A DNA stretch of 64,000 bases, taken from NCBI GenBank assembly GCA_026413225.1, contig CM048552.1, positions 168,280,053-168,344,052 of the forward strand, read 5' to 3'. The stretch comes from Otis tarda (lineage: Eukaryota; Chordata; Aves; Otidiformes; Otididae). Both the position numbers and the translations under genes were made by a program. Below are positions 48,766-62,500 of this stretch, piece after piece. Position 1 is the stretch's first letter; each line of letters starts with the position of its first letter. The notes beneath the pieces are model-generated. The model worked only from the letters and a program-made list of their open reading frames with translations, was not told where the DNA came from and made no database searches.

Positions 48766-51182
48766 TCAAACAGGACAAAAAAAAAGGGTTTCTACGTTTT
48801 AATTCATGGAGATTTCCGAAAGTCTTATGCTAATATGGCTGTGTATGTACCTGGAAAGATAAATTTAAAAATTTTTTTCAAAGTATCTGACAACATTTTC
48901 ATAGTGTTCCTTTCAGATTCTTTTAAACTACAAATTTCCCTGCGTATTTCCCTGGATTTGTTATGATTTTTTTTTTTTGCTACACTTCTACTAGGTACTT
49001 TTTCAAATACATAATGTGTACAAAAATTGACATTCCATTCACCATAGGAGTCTAGTGCTATAGAAAACTATTTGCTTGGACAGATCTATTATAAGAACAT
49101 AAAAAATTGTCAGTGAATTGGTGGAAAAATAGAGTATTGAGAAAAATAAGGAAGTACTATTTCTTTATTTTAAGCAGATAAAAATATTGCCTTGTGAGGG
49201 AGAGTAATTAATCTTTTAAAAATAATATGAGGCCAGACTGAAGCATGTTGTGCTTTGGTTTGTTTTGGGGTTTTTTTGCTTAATCTTAAGTCTATAAAGC
49301 TCATGAGCATTAAATGCAAAACTCAACTTTAGCACTAGTTTAAGCACTCTTTGAAAGTATAGAAACAGTGCAAAAACAATTTAAAAACCCCATTCAATCT
49401 GAAACAAAATATTTGTCTTCGGTAAGTCAGTACAAAAGCATTGCTTGTGCAAAAGAAACATTGAAAGTTAGGTGGTGCAACATGGATATTTTAAGAGAAC
49501 AAAGTACTGTCTTATTGAATTCACACTGGAGTCAGGCAAAGAATGACAAAGAAATATTTAGACAGATTATGCCATGAACTGTTCATTTCCTGTTACCAAG
49601 GAAGAGGCAGTAGCCAAAATATTCCAGCCTTCCGGCCGTTATTGTACATCTGCTGTTATATTGTTTAGCACACTAAGTTCTCATTGACTAGAGGGTGAGT
49701 TGACATAGTTGTTCCCCCAAAAGACATAGTCAATAACAGATGTTTTAAAATGCACATTATGTTATTTTGAGATTTTTTTTAATAACTTGGGAGCAATCAA
49801 GTGTAGGCTATAGAAATATAGCAATAAGATAATGTAAATTTCTTCTGAGAATAGGCAAAGTGGACCCCAGTGAGAAAAATACTTTGCTTAACCTGTAGAT
49901 TTTATATTAGAGATATATTTCTCTAACTTGTAATACACTTCAGCTTTCATTAAAAAAAAATATAGCTGTGCCAGGTCACAGAACTAAATTATCTGTATCG
50001 ATTGTGATATTTTGCCCATCACACTACAGAATCTGGACAATGCTAAACAGGTTTTTTCAGTCATTGCATAAAAAACAGATATGATACAATATAAAGATAC
50101 TAAACAGAAGGTGAATGGTTTTCAGATTACTGTTTGAAAGAATGTTTTTTACGTTACCTTTTTAAATATACAAAAATGTCAGGATACATAAGAAATACAC
50201 ACAAAACTACAACTCCCTTCATCTTAAAATCTTTCCAATATCTGTGTCATTGTACTTCATTTTCTTTCTCTTTATACAATGTTGTAACAATGTTGTTTGT
50301 TTGATTTCTTGAAGACTTTAGTGGGATGTGATGTAGCTGAGGAGATGTATTGTTTTCAATAGGAAAAAAAAAATTTACAGATTTTTTTTTGTAGTGAAAG
50401 AATGGACTGTGTTCTCTTTGATGACACAAAGTAACCCTTGAAATGAGCAAACAAATACACTTTTTAAAGATACTTTCTCTCCTGTTGCCTTCAAATTTCC
50501 TGCAAAGAAGTATCTAAACTAATCCTGCCAAGGGGGAAAAAAAAAAGAACAACCAAACACTCCTCTAATTAAATAGCACTATCTGTTTCAAAGGTGAAAT
50601 AAGAACATGATTGTTTGAATGTTTGGCTTATATTTCAATGAAGTCTGAACTTTTTTGTTTTCCCACAAAAAAAAAAAGCTTTTTAGATCTTATAAAGAAT
50701 AGGAAGCAACTTAGACAAAGGTATGCATAAGGCGGATTTTTTTTTTTTCTGCAAAGAAAGGACAGAATGGTAAAGCAAACAAAGGCTATAAATCAGATGA
50801 TAAAAAATGCACGTTATGAAAGAACTGCTTCCTGTTTGGGAAGGAGGAATAACTAAAATAACGTGCACTCAGTTTTCACTACCTGCAGCAGGAACGACTT
50901 CAAAGGAACAGTCAAGCAGCCAAAGGTTAAAAGGAAACATCCAATCACATCTGTCAGAATCCATTTTAACTTTTTGGATGGAGATATGCCACATTTACAC
51001 TTCTTTTTTAATTCCAGAAGGAAAGGAACTAGTTAGATCGTTCTTCATTATCTGTTTGTGAACACTGGGATAAACTAATAATCTTTCTTTCATCTCTGTG
51101 ATGCTAATAACTTTTGTCCCAGGTTTGCAGACAGAAGCAGAGGCTATGTGAATTGTGAGGGATTAAATTGAAAAGAATACTT

Positions 51183-51230
51183 AAAAAAACAAACAAACAA
51201 AAAAAAACAAACAAAAAATCAACAAACCCC
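51183..51230 (+). repeat. (AAAC)n low-complexity tract
   Basis: AAAC units mixed with longer A runs. Confidence 0.9.
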
Positions 51231-51989
51231 TTATCTTTGACATTAACATCCTATTTTCCAAGCCAAATAACAGACCTCTTTTGACTGCTGTTTAATATCT
51301 GTATATAAATATATACAAGAATGCCAAAGTCCCTCATAAGGAAGAAATCTGTGATCATCTATTGAAAAAAAAGGTTTTTTCTTAGCTTCTCAAATGGACT
51401 TTTACTGTTAATAAACACTTCGAAATATATAACCAGTCACCGTTAAAACTGTATACTAGAAATATTAAGAGCCATAGCTTGCCTTCACAGCTGATGATCT
51501 GAGCCAAGACAAACTATTTTACTACATTTATCTGTAATTCCTTTCCTCAGAAAGTACCAGCCACTGCTTGCCAGAAATGATGAACTCTCAAATACTAAGA
51601 AAATATAAGGAATATATACATTTTTAATTTTCCTAAAAGCATAATCCTAGATCTGATCCAATCTAGCTTAAAAGGCAATTTTAAAATGTATTGGGATAGC
51701 TGCAAACTCTGATGGTTCTATAATTTTTAATGGACTATATCTGACTTTACCAGATTGAGGTAAATATAGTTCTGCCTGTAAAAGACTGTACAGTGAAAAG
51801 TCCCTGGAATCTCCCCACTCTTTTGAGTGTTCTTTATTACAACATCCATGCATCAAAATGCGCCTCTTCCAAAGGCAGCCTGAAATAGAGATAAAATGAG
51901 GAGGAAAAATGTGGAAATATCTCTCTATGTACATAAGGAGTTCATTCTTTTAATGTATCTTCAGAAAGTGCTTTATTTCCCAGGCATGC

Positions 51990-52240
51990 CGAATGAGGTG
52001 TCAGGCATACCCTGGTCGAATGAGCCGGAAGACCACTGTTTGCCAGGGATTCTCTGACTTTCTGAGCAGGCACAGAGCAGTTCTACTGTGCATGTGGAGC
52101 ACACATGCAGCAAGTAACCTCATGACTTGGAAAGTGCCTGAAGATGACAGAGGTGAAGATGAGGATGCTTTTGCTGCCAGAACTGTTTTATTCAACTCCA
52201 AGTTTTCCTTTCCTCCCCAGCATGGTGCTTGAAACACTGA
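51990..52240. other. Open on both strands, unidentified
   Basis: A GC-richer segment open for 79 codons on plus (51993-52232) and 78 on minus (52001-52237). Neither reading matches a known family. A pyrimidine tract ending CCCCAG (52205-52220) resembles a splice acceptor just before the plus frame ends. Probably compositional; an exon is possible. Confidence 0.15.
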
Positions 52241-55200
52241 AGCAGGCCAGAGGCTATATGAACCTCTTTTATAGGCCAGCTACACCTTATGTCACCTGTA
52301 GAAGTTATGTGTTCTGAAGTATAGTGTATTCTGGTGATATCTGATAAATATTCTAATAATTATTTAAAAATTCTCAAACCTTCTCTTTTTCATCTCATAC
52401 ATTTTAACGAGTAATATTACATTAATATTACACATACATCTTTTACACAAGAATGAGCTCAAAAACTAGCAAATGCTACCATTTTAGTTTGTGCAAATGA
52501 CATTTTTTTGCAACTTGAACATCTCCTTTAAGAACAATATCATCCAAGGCTCCCTTCACAGTCAGTGAAAAGAGAGAGGAAGCCTCCACAGGGATTCAAA
52601 CTCTACGAAAACTGAATTATTCCTTTTGCTTCCTTCTCAGCAGCTGAATACTTAGGACAACTAGAAAACAGCCTTCAAAAATAAGAAAAAGGTCTCAAAC
52701 ACAGGAAAATTCTGATTCCTCTCTTGTTTCAAACTTTATGAAATAATCTGCTGCTGAGGAAAGCTAAATCATAGTAAAAGGATTTTGAAAACTCTGATGC
52801 TTCAGCAGTGAGCACCACAGACAAATGGAAGCATAATTGAATCCACAAAACACTCTGAGACTAAAGTATTTTTAAAAGCTCTTATTTTGCTGAATAATAT
52901 CAATTACTTATTTTTAATTAACAGTTTATGTACTGATTATAAAAAAAAACGAATTTTGAATTCAAGCCATTAACACCTAAATAAAAGACGAGAAGTGAAG
53001 CATAATTTTCTGCCTTGAGTTTTTTACTACTTATATTTTTAAACTATATTACTCTGTTCAATAACACGGTACTCTGCCAGTAGCAGTCTGGAAATAAGTG
53101 AGATGTAGTCACTTACAGATTTGCCCCAAACGTACACTTTGTTTTCAGTGCTGTTGGTTGCAGATTTGTGCAATAGTCAGGGCACAGAGCAGCTTTTTGG
53201 AGCATTGCAATTACCTTGTATCAGAATTTATATTAGATTTGTATTACTTTTTGGAGCATTTAGATTTTTTTTTTGTCTTCTGTGCTTAGCCAAGTAGGCA
53301 CAACTGCAAAAAGTGCTAATTACAAAAAAAAAAAGGGCACAATTCCATTAAAAATAATTACAACGGAAACAAAAAAAAACCTTATATGACTATTCATAAG
53401 AGTCATCATATCTCATAGAGATAGTATTTATGGTTTGTTTGAATGGTTAAGGAAGCAGTAATAAACTGCAAGAGGAGTACTTAAAGCCACAAAAACAACA
53501 CATCAACCCACCACACAGCAAAGCAAATTGGTCTTTTCTCGTTTTTGTTTACAGCCAGCTCTTCATAGACTAAACTCCAATAAGTTGTGGAGTTTCTGAT
53601 GTCCTCTTTCTATATACAAACAGTGCATTCACTATAAACACGATGAGGGAGGTAGGAAATAGAACCTCACAATAAGACCATGAAAAACTGACCCCTTATG
53701 TGAAGAGCTGGTTGATAAAGAAAACCGGTGGGAGTGACAAAAGGTAAAAGAAGCCTAAAGCACTAATGGTTTAAGCAAGAAAATATCAGCTTACTCTCTC
53801 TGATTTCTGCAATACTGAAGCTTACAAAGATTTAGTTTTCAACCAGAAACAGAAGTTCATTTAGAAGAGAGTTCTGCAAAAAACATTTTCTGTTTGCATA
53901 TGTAATTGATAAGTGCCCTACAGTACTAAACAGAATCACTTTGGTTTAAACTTAGGTTTCAGTGTTTACAAAGCTTCCAGACTGTTTCCTACGAACTACA
54001 AAAGCTGTTTTGTATTCCATAACTTTCTACTACACAAGTTTTACAAGACTTGAGTACACATTAACATGACTTAAAAACCTTTCCAAAAAGTATTAATATG
54101 CAAAGACATTAGTAATATGATTTTAACTTAACTTTTCAATATGCAGGCAAATAGAGAAAGAAACCCTTGAATACAGATCACCAAGTATCTATTGCTGTTT
54201 AGGAGGATATATCTGTCAGATACGCATATACATTGACATGTTGGACTTTCAGGTTTAGGAGTTAGGTGGCCATTTGAGGCCATGTTCGAATTATAAGACT
54301 TGAATAAATACAGTGTTACTAATAGCTTGCTGAGTAATTAACATTTCACCAGTGCTATGCTACTCCCAAGTAAGTAACAGTCACTCCAAAAAGAGGAGTC
54401 TTTAATTCAAAGGAACATCTGCTCTTTTTTTTTAGATTAAAAAGTAGGCAGAAATAATAAAGGAACTTTACAGAGAAAGCAATGTTTCTAAGGTATCGTA
54501 ATTTGGTGGATTACTTATTTGTAACAGTAAAAGACCGTTTTTATTAGGGAAGTCACTGTATGATCTATATTGCTGTTAGGGAAACTGTAACTCTACAGAA
54601 TCTAGAGATAGTAAAAAAAAAGTTCATAAAGGAAAGTAGATAAATACTGGAATGTACTTTTCTTAAAGATGGCAAAAATTAATGCATGGCAAATCTAGTT
54701 GTCCTTCTATATTACAATAAAGCAGTAGTTTGGTGGAATGAGGAGGATTTTGTACACTGGAAAAGAATCTAAGTGAGAAATCTGGTCCTTTATCCACAGA
54801 AAACTACTGCAATGGTTGGAAAACAGAAGAAGCCACCTAGGCAAATTCAGAAAGCCTTCTAGAGATTTTCTGAAGTGTACAATACTAATTGTTCTCAGTA
54901 AAAAAATTAATTCTGCCGCCATTAACTTACAGCCAGTACTAGCTAGTTCCTTTGAAATCTGCAGCTATTCCTATATTCCTAAATGAAGGGGCCCAATCTC
55001 TTCTCTCCAACCCTGATGCCAGATGGGTCAGCATGACGTGCGTGTACACGGTTTCTTTCACATATCAGGACAGAGTGGCTGTGTCCAGCTGTCACACAGG
55101 ACCAATACCAAGCATATAGCATCCCCTTTCTGTTCTCATTAATCTCCTGGGATGCTACAACATATTAACACTGAACTCTATCAACTATCATGGCTCAAGT

Positions 55201-56914
55201 ACATATGCTTTTTAAAAATTTATTTCTTGAGATACATACCCAAAAAAATTTAAGAAGCAAAAAAAAAAAGTATAACCAATAAATTTTCTGTTTCTTCAAA
55301 TTACTGTGTAATTTTTTTAATGAAATAATATTTCATTTGAAAATTCCCCACTAGGTCTACCAAAAAAGTGCAAAGTAGTCCTGCGATAAAATGTATCTAA
55401 AAAAAATAAGAGAGAGAGAGATATTAAAAAAAAAATCTGATTTCATTTCATTGATTGTTTTTCATTTATTCACCAAAAGTGATTCCCTAGATACGATCTG
55501 GAAGTGTGGATATGATTCTGACTTATTAAAAGGGACATATTACAAAACAAAAAAAAAATCAGAAGCTTTTAAGCTGCATAAGTAGTCTAGTTCAATTTTA
55601 TGTTAATGTTCTCTTATTTGCCTGTCCAGAAGCAATTACTTCCAAAATGTTCAATGCACAGGAAGAAAGCAAACATTTCATTTTTTTTCAGAGAGACATT
55701 TAGACCTTGATTTGGCAAGGGAATTTATCTACCTGATCACAATCTCTGTGTTATTTACATTACAAGATGCTAATCTTAACTTCTTTCCTTCTTGGAAGAA
55801 GGAACATTTTTTCCTACCTTTGTCTGGAACACACAAAAGTTCAGCTATATTTATACACTCAAAAAGCAAACTAGGCAACTGATTATCAGATCATTGCGTG
55901 GGACTGGCTTCACCAAAATGTCCACTCATTTCCTTGAACTTCAGTATTGATTTTTTTTTTTTTTCAAGAATAACCAATCAGCTTCCAGTGAAGTATATTG
56001 AAGCAACTAGTGTTACTTTAAGAAAACAAAATTAGCAATTGCAGATTTTTCTTGTTTGTTTTCTTGTAATTCATTTTGAATTACAAGAAGGAAAGGAAGC
56101 CATGGAAATAGTGTGCTTTCATCTTTTAAAGGAAGGGTAAGTTAACCTACAGCATGCAGGGTAATCCATCCATGTGTTGACTTCATCACAACAGTAATTC
56201 CACTAGATATAACGGAGAAAACTGGATTACTCTGGAAACTCTGGCTACTGCTTCTTTCAGAGCATTATCAAATATTATGTTTGCTTCTTACCAGACATTC
56301 CTTCAATTCTTCTGGAAGTCCCTTTTCAGCCTCCTCTATGGTTATATCCACTTCACAAAATCTGTCTTGAAAGCTTTATGCATACACTCTACTCATTAAA
56401 TTTCTCCTGTGGTTTCTCTTAGTACTGGATATTTTTTTTTTTCACTCCTTTGCTCCCATTGTCACTATGTCATCTTATCCTACTTTTGCTCTTTTCTTTC
56501 ACAGGTAAGAAATAGGTGGGAGAAGGTTGTACCTACAGATTAAAATCACATACATAAATGCCAGGAAACTATATACAATGCTTCACAACTAAAATTATTT
56601 ATCTATGTAGCATAAAAACATCCAATTAATTCCTGCAATAGTATCTGAAGGAAGTCAGTGAAACATTTTCAGAGAAATGCACAATCTCGTTCTTAGTAAA
56701 GTTATTTAATGTCTTAACCAAATGCAAGTAAAGGGAAAACAAATAACAAAAAAAATATTATAGGATAGGAATTAGGAGGCAGAAGATAATAATCTAATTT
56801 CAATAGAGAAAAATATTAATAGACAAATTCCAAAGTTTCCCCACAAAATTACTGGAGACATATATTTTTATTCAGTACTGGCTACTGAGAGTTTCTTTAC
56901 ACAGCATTTCATTT
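52241..56914. other. AT-rich sequence without a gene
   Basis: No gene recognised. A 14-base T run is at 55951-55964 and the hairpin at 56061-56089. Moderately GC-rich text at 54985-55150 matches nothing I know. Confidence 0.5.
56061..56089. repeat. Perfect 13-bp hairpin
   Basis: TTCTTGTAATTCA, loop TTT, TGAATTACAAGAA. Its outer ten bases TCTTGTAATT/AATTACAAGA are the same as the core of the palindrome at 7879-7894. Confidence 0.93.
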
Positions 56915-57140
56915 GGAATCAGGAATGCATTTTTTAAACAAATCTCCTGACTATCAGAACAATACCAGGTTATTATCTGTTTTGATTTATATCACAGAGT
57001 AGGCTTGGAGCACATAAATTATGTTCCTTTTGGATGAAATTACTGGAAGACATGATTCAGAGGTTCACCTAGTGTACTCTATCTACTAGCAGGATTCAGT
57101 CCATAGGATTAAACTAGACCTAGTCTGAAGTAAGCAGCCT
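56915..57140 (+). repeat. Old dispersed repeat, copy B
   Basis: Same direction and order of shared blocks as 21245-21470: ATCAGGAATGCA, A-rich run, AATCTCCTGACTAT, then ACTGGAAGACATGATTCAGA, then TTCAGTCCATAGGATTAAAC and TAGTCTGAAGTAA. By-eye comparison only; class unknown. Confidence 0.45.
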
Positions 57141-59198
57141 ACCCTCCAAATTCCTGTGCTATGGACAATGAGGCCTCGATGCCAATCATTATACTCTACT
57201 CTTACTGATCCGCATTACATAATGATTTAGACATAGCTTGACTGGATAATAATATAAAAATAATAGCAAATGAGAAAGTTGTTTAGAATGAAAAACTTAG
57301 GTACATGAGCAATCTAAAATATAAAATATAAAGTTTATCTTAAAAAAAAAGAAAAGGTAGCTTTGTAACTTATATATCAGTAACTGATATATCATATGAA
57401 ACTCATAACTGATGTATTTTTTAATTTAGATTAGTATAGTTCCATTTTCTCTAAATCTACTACTCTTAAAAAGGGTTACTTAAATGCACTTAATTGATTC
57501 TTAGTCAGCCTGCCACACAGGATGAAATTTGCTAGCTATGAATTTTTACCACAAAAAAAAAAAAAAATCTCAGTTTAACTTTATATGAACATTATCATCA
57601 AAATTTATTAGATAAATTCTAGTAAAAGTTGGAGCACTCCCTAAAAGGAAGCCTATTGAATTTAATTATGAGGTAAGATAACAAGAAATGGTTCCACTGG
57701 ATTTTTGTAATGCATCATAATGTTTATGGAGAGATTCACAGAGGTTATGTGTCATTTGTTACACTGATTGTTACAAGAAGACCTCTAGGAGGAGTGATCA
57801 CTAAATTTATGTAATTCCTATTTCTTCACTACTATGGGTGTTTTCTGCTATTATTATTACATGAAACCACAAACTCAACAGCTGAAAACATAAATGACTC
57901 AAAAGAGATAAAAAGCACACCAAAAAATTTCAGGCAAACATCAACAAAAAAATCATTATTTAATCACTTTATGCTACTTAATTCAATCTTTAAGTCTTTT
58001 AAATCTAAGTAACCAAGTGGGATTTTAAAAAAGCAAGACAGTCTATTTTCTCTGTCACAGTACATGAAAGAAATCAAGCTGAAGAGGATGTGTCTAAACC
58101 TTGAGGAGGATGGTTACCAGAGATAATCTGTTCCGTTTGCTAACTACATTTATGTCTATGTATGTATCTATATGTAATTTATGTAATGTTTCAATAAGCT
58201 TTAAATGTGAATCATATTTTAAGAAATTTGCTTGCTTATGTGTCCAGCATGTTTAAGGTTGTTTTCAACAGCAAGGGATATTTAACTAATAAGCTACAAT
58301 AAAAGGTGTGGCTTAGCCATTTTTATCTCAAACATCAAAATGTCAAAACACAAATGCTGGGAAAGATCTTCATACATGACAGGCAAACAAGACATTCATT
58401 AGCTATTGTATTTTAATTAAATAGAAGAGTATCAGTCTGGTCTGGATTAATATATATTGAACTGCTTTAATGGAATAAATTATTATGGCTAACAAAAATC
58501 TTAGGTATTAAAAAGTGCAGTTAAAAATAACATTTATGAGCAGTTGTCATTTGTCAAGAAGAACTAAAACAACTGTTTACATTCAACATGCTACATAGTT
58601 GAGCTGATTCATTCTGTAACTGCTTTACTGTATGTGCTCTATACTTGACTAAGAAACAAATGTTCCTGTCTTCAAGACTTTATAATCATTCTTTGGTGCA
58701 ATCTCAGAGCACAAGCGAAGGACTCCTTTGAAATCAACGAAGTTAAATTTTTTGAAAACACAGAGGGGGAAGAGAATCAGGGCCCTAGTTAAGGAAAACA
58801 TTGATATACACGCTTGGAAATGTTGTAGGTGATTCTTTTTGGAGACAATCAGCATCCGCAAAAATCTCCATGTATTTTCTTTGTTTGATTTCAGTAGTGC
58901 TTCTGTGCATTTCTCTTTTTTTTTCAACAGGATGCAAACATGTCTAAATGATAGATTCTTGCCTTAAATACAACTTAACCACTTATCTTTAATCTTAGGT
59001 GCTCTTGAAGTATGTATTTATACACAGATGAGAATATGTGATCGCTTTAAAATAAAAATAGTATCAACTAATACTATCTGCAGCTGTGAAAATTATAAAT
59101 TTTAATTAGATTTTCTATTCTAGATATAACTGAGACCATTTTTCTCCTTCTTAAATACGTTATCACAGAAACGTTATCAGGGAACATTCCATCACCAA
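57141..59198. other. AT-rich sequence without a gene
   Basis: Nothing recognised apart from A runs near 57340 and 57553-57566. The 92-codon minus frame at 58649-58927 has no domain. Confidence 0.5.
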
Positions 59199-59300
59199 AT
59201 GTCTCAGCCCTGGCCAGTGGCGGGTCCGTCTTAGGCTCAGCCGAGTCTACTGGACAAAGGGGAAACTTCTAGCAGCTTCTTGCAGAAGCTGCCACCATAG
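59199..59300. other. Short CpG-retaining island with hairpin
   Basis: Three CpG lie within about 30 bases (GGCGGGTCCGTC to GCCGAGTC, 59220-59245), in DNA where CpG is otherwise rare. Next to it GCAGCTTC/GAAGCTGC (59272-59292) forms a perfect 8-bp stem with a five-base loop. No known element is recognised; a decayed LTR edge or a small RNA hairpin are possible. Confidence 0.35.
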
Positions 59301-59879
59301 CCCCTCCTCCCACTAAACAAAATGAACACTGTAATACACAAAATGAACTTCCTGTAATAAGTACATAGAAAAGAAATATGGGTTATAGAGTGTGTGTGCT
59401 ATTCCTATGAAATAAAACTGTAATGTTTAAATTTTGATATGAGGTTGCATTGCCTTAAGACTGTACACAATCACTGAAAAAGCTGTGAAGTGAAGCTGCC
59501 TTTCTCATGAAGAGCAAAATTTCTGTACTTTAAGACACCTCTCTCAATAATTTTATAACATAAATCTCTCTTAATCCATCCTTTAAAGTATTTTTAAATA
59601 ATCTTATTCTTCTTTTTTTTTCTAAGACCTTTTTTGCTGTGTTGCTAAATATTACCACTGAGGAAAACTAGCTATCTGCTTAGGACCAAATCCAGGCAAT
59701 GTAACTGTGGTTTGTTGGACAATGGAAATCAAAAAATGTTGCAGATTCTGGCTTTGAGCCATGCTACCTTGGTAGCTAACCAAGCCAACCACAAAAGTTC
59801 CCAGAACTTACAGAAAGTGAGCTTTAGAGCTGACCATGTCCTGGAGACAACCTACTCATCTCCTACATTGCATGAGATC

Positions 59880-60080
59880 TGATTTGACACACAATTAAGT
59901 GGTGGAACTCATTGCCACCAGCTGCTGCAGAAGCCAGAAACAAAAGCAGCTCCATAAACTAATTACAGAAGTTCCTTGAGTATGGGTTCACTGGAGGGTA
60001 TCAGGAACATCTCCAAGCTCCAGCTCAGCAAGTTCCTGACCTGCACATTTCTGGAGGCTGAGAAGATACACTGCAAAGGT
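59880..60080 (+). mobile_element. Possible very old LINE 3' region
   Basis: GTGGTGGAACTCATTGCCAC and the GCAGAAGCC that follows resemble the W-N-x-L-P segment near the C-terminus of CR1/L2 reverse transcriptases, as seen in very old amniote LINE copies. No octamer tail or open frame supports it. The 60-codon frame at 59976-60158 is not taken as a gene. Confidence 0.25.
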
Positions 60081-61734
60081 TGTATTATTTTACATTTTCT
60101 CTCTTTAAGCCCCGCCAGTAGGTATAGAGCACCTCAGAATAAAAAAAATATGGCCTGACTAACTATAACTTTTCTTACGTTCTTAAAATAACTTATTTTT
60201 GAAAATTAGTACATCATGTTATAAGAGTTCTCTACCCATGTAAGTGCTGAATTTACTATCTCTTCTCAGTTTAATTGAATGTAAAAAAAAAAAAAAAAAG
60301 GTAGCCAGTGACATTTCAGATACCAGGGAATAAACTGTTCCTTTTCTAGTTGCTAGAAAACTCATTCTGTACAATTATATGTATCCTCTGGCATCACTAG
60401 CTATAAGAAATTTAACAAACTTTTCCCCTGGAAAAGATAGAAGTAGAATATCTGATTTCATCTTTACCAGAGGTAGAATAATGTACTTCTGAATAGGAAG
60501 AAGTCTCCACTGCTGTGCAAAACTCCATATTTTAGAAAAGATAAATTGTGACAGAAATAAAGCCCTTAGGAGAATGCTTGCCAAGTGGTACTATTTGTAA
60601 GCCCTCACAGGTCAAGCTCAAAATATTAATTTCATGGTTTTTTTCCTAGAATTCCTTATTTCACTTATGATGTGCATGCCAATATATACTGTCAACAGAA
60701 AAGGAAGTATAAAAAATTAGGTTGTTTTCCTACTGTAAAATTTATCAAAGCATGATGTGACTAGCTTCTTGTGTCATTCAAGTACTGGATTGTCATCGGG
60801 GTTGTAGACAGAAAATCATTGGCAGTTAGGAACAACCTATTTGATTTCTGCGATACATATTTCTGAATTATAACCAGAAACTTGGAATTGACATTCTTCT
60901 AGCCACAGAATTTGTTAGCAGTTTCTTCATATAATTTTAAAGCTTTTATCTAGAATTACCACAAAAATACCAAAACAAAACAACAAAAATGTTGCTCTTC
61001 CAAGGGAGATGCCACATAACTATATTCTATTAAATTTAAATACCTGCACATAAGTGTAGCCTTCAACCTGTGTGCAATCTCTAGCCTCTAAATTGGGATA
61101 ACATTCTTCTATTTTTCAGCAATTTCACAGTTATGAAATACAATATAACACAACAGTAATTCTGTGGAATGCAATTATTATATTTTTTTTAAGTAAATTA
61201 GGGAACAAGGCCTTTCAAAACTTTTGTAACAAGATTTGGAATACTCCCAGTTATGGTTCTGGCCTATGGTAGTGGTGACTAAAATGTGTTATTATCTTCT
61301 TACTGTTTCTCAGTCTACATTAAATGAAGCCCTGGTCTCAATCAAGATCTAGTTTACCAAAACCACAGTCACATTTGGTATCCATTGATACCCTTGTTTA
61401 CAGCCTCAGAAAGGAGACTATCTTGGGGTTGGAACTGAACCCTGACTCTTGTAGATGAGCTGTCAGATTGGCCTCCACAAAACTGGCAGGAAGAGTGTGG
61501 GGCCTCAGCAATAGTTATATAACGAAAACTGAGAAACTGAGTCTGTCAAAAATTTAACATATGCTTTTGTTTCTTTCTTCCAAATATTAACAATGAAAAT
61601 AAAGGTTTCTGATTTTGCAATCTTAATACAACATAGATACATGCCAGCCTTTTACAATATACTTCCCAGAATAATCAGACTCACCAAGAAATGGTATGCC
61701 AGGGAGTAGTTTCAGCTATCTTAATCTAATCTCC
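60081..61734. other. AT-rich sequence without a gene
   Basis: No gene or element seen; a 17-base A run is at 60283-60299. Confidence 0.5.
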
Positions 61735-62500
61735 AGGTAGTGGAAATTTTGCAGTCTCTGCAGGCAATGTATTCCACTATTTCCTTGGCCTTCCTGTTTG
61801 AATTCTTTTTTTTTTTTTTTTTTTTATATCTAACCCAGATCTTCCTTGCTGTAATTTAAACTCATTATTTTTCTTTTTACCTGCTATGGATATGTAAACA
61901 TATTATCCTTTCCTCTCTCTAAGACCCTTTTACAGAATTATTCATTGATGTTTAAATTGAGTTCCACTCCATCCTGTGGATCTTTTCAAAGCCACTTGTC
62001 TTGTGTCTGTTAATTTCTATATATAGATATTTTCTCTTTTCTTGACCAACTACATCCTCCAGGAAAATATTTTCTCAAGTCTTAACTCCCTTTTGGAATG
62101 CTAATTAGGCTTTTTGGTATGCTTGTAAACTCTATCAACTTCCGATATTTTTGAAAGTATCCTCTATTGCATTATCACCGAGATACAGCTAAAATAGAAC
62201 TGTGAAAACTCAAAACTATACATCCTTCAGTTTGACAATGAGCCATTGATAACTACTTTGTCTTTCATTCGGTTTTGTGTCACCTTGTGGTAATATGTTT
62301 CTCTAAGTTACAAGAACATTATGTGATGCTATGTCAACAATTTTATTCAAGTCAAGAAATACGACATTCTCTCTTCTATTTGCAGTGCTTGTTAATTTAT
62401 TATAGGAAAAGTTAGTCTAGTCTGTCATCATTTGTCTTGACAATTCATCCTATTTTTATGCCATATTCTATAGCACTGTTTACAAATTTTTATTGTTTTC
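61735..62500 (-). mobile_element. Ancient CR1 LINE, minus strand
   Basis: The wording follows the complement of an old CR1 ORF2. GCAGTCTCTGCAGGCAATGT followed by ATTCCACTAT (61751-61780), ATATCTAACCCAGATCTTCC and TGCTGTAATTTAAACTCATT (61826-61867) correspond to the region near the ORF2 end. Further in, CCATTGATAACTACTTTGTC (62243-62262), TCAAGTCAAGAAATACGACA (62348-62367) and GTCATCATTTGTCTTGACAA (62423-62442) keep the order of the reverse transcriptase region. It is decayed far beyond the copies at 10 and 27 kb and keeps no open frame. A 20-base T run (61806-61825) lies inside it. Confidence 0.65.
61806..61825 (+). repeat. Poly-T, 20 bases, inside old CR1
   Basis: It sits where intact CR1 copies have a short T-rich phrase before CCTAATATC, so it probably grew from the element's own T run. 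Confidence 0.85.

Larger units (their letters stand above)
48001..51989. other. AT-rich sequence without a gene
   Basis: No gene. It contains the A/C-only tract (48679-48765) and a (AAAC)n tract (51183-51230). Confidence 0.5.

Noticed and set aside
48591..48966. Lys/Gln/Asn/Thr-rich frames of 80 and 102 codons
   Set aside because: They owe their length to the A/C-only tract, which cannot contain a stop codon.
59200..59365. TG...CA ended segment as a solo LTR
   Set aside because: The flanking five bases do not match and no polyadenylation or promoter layout is clear.
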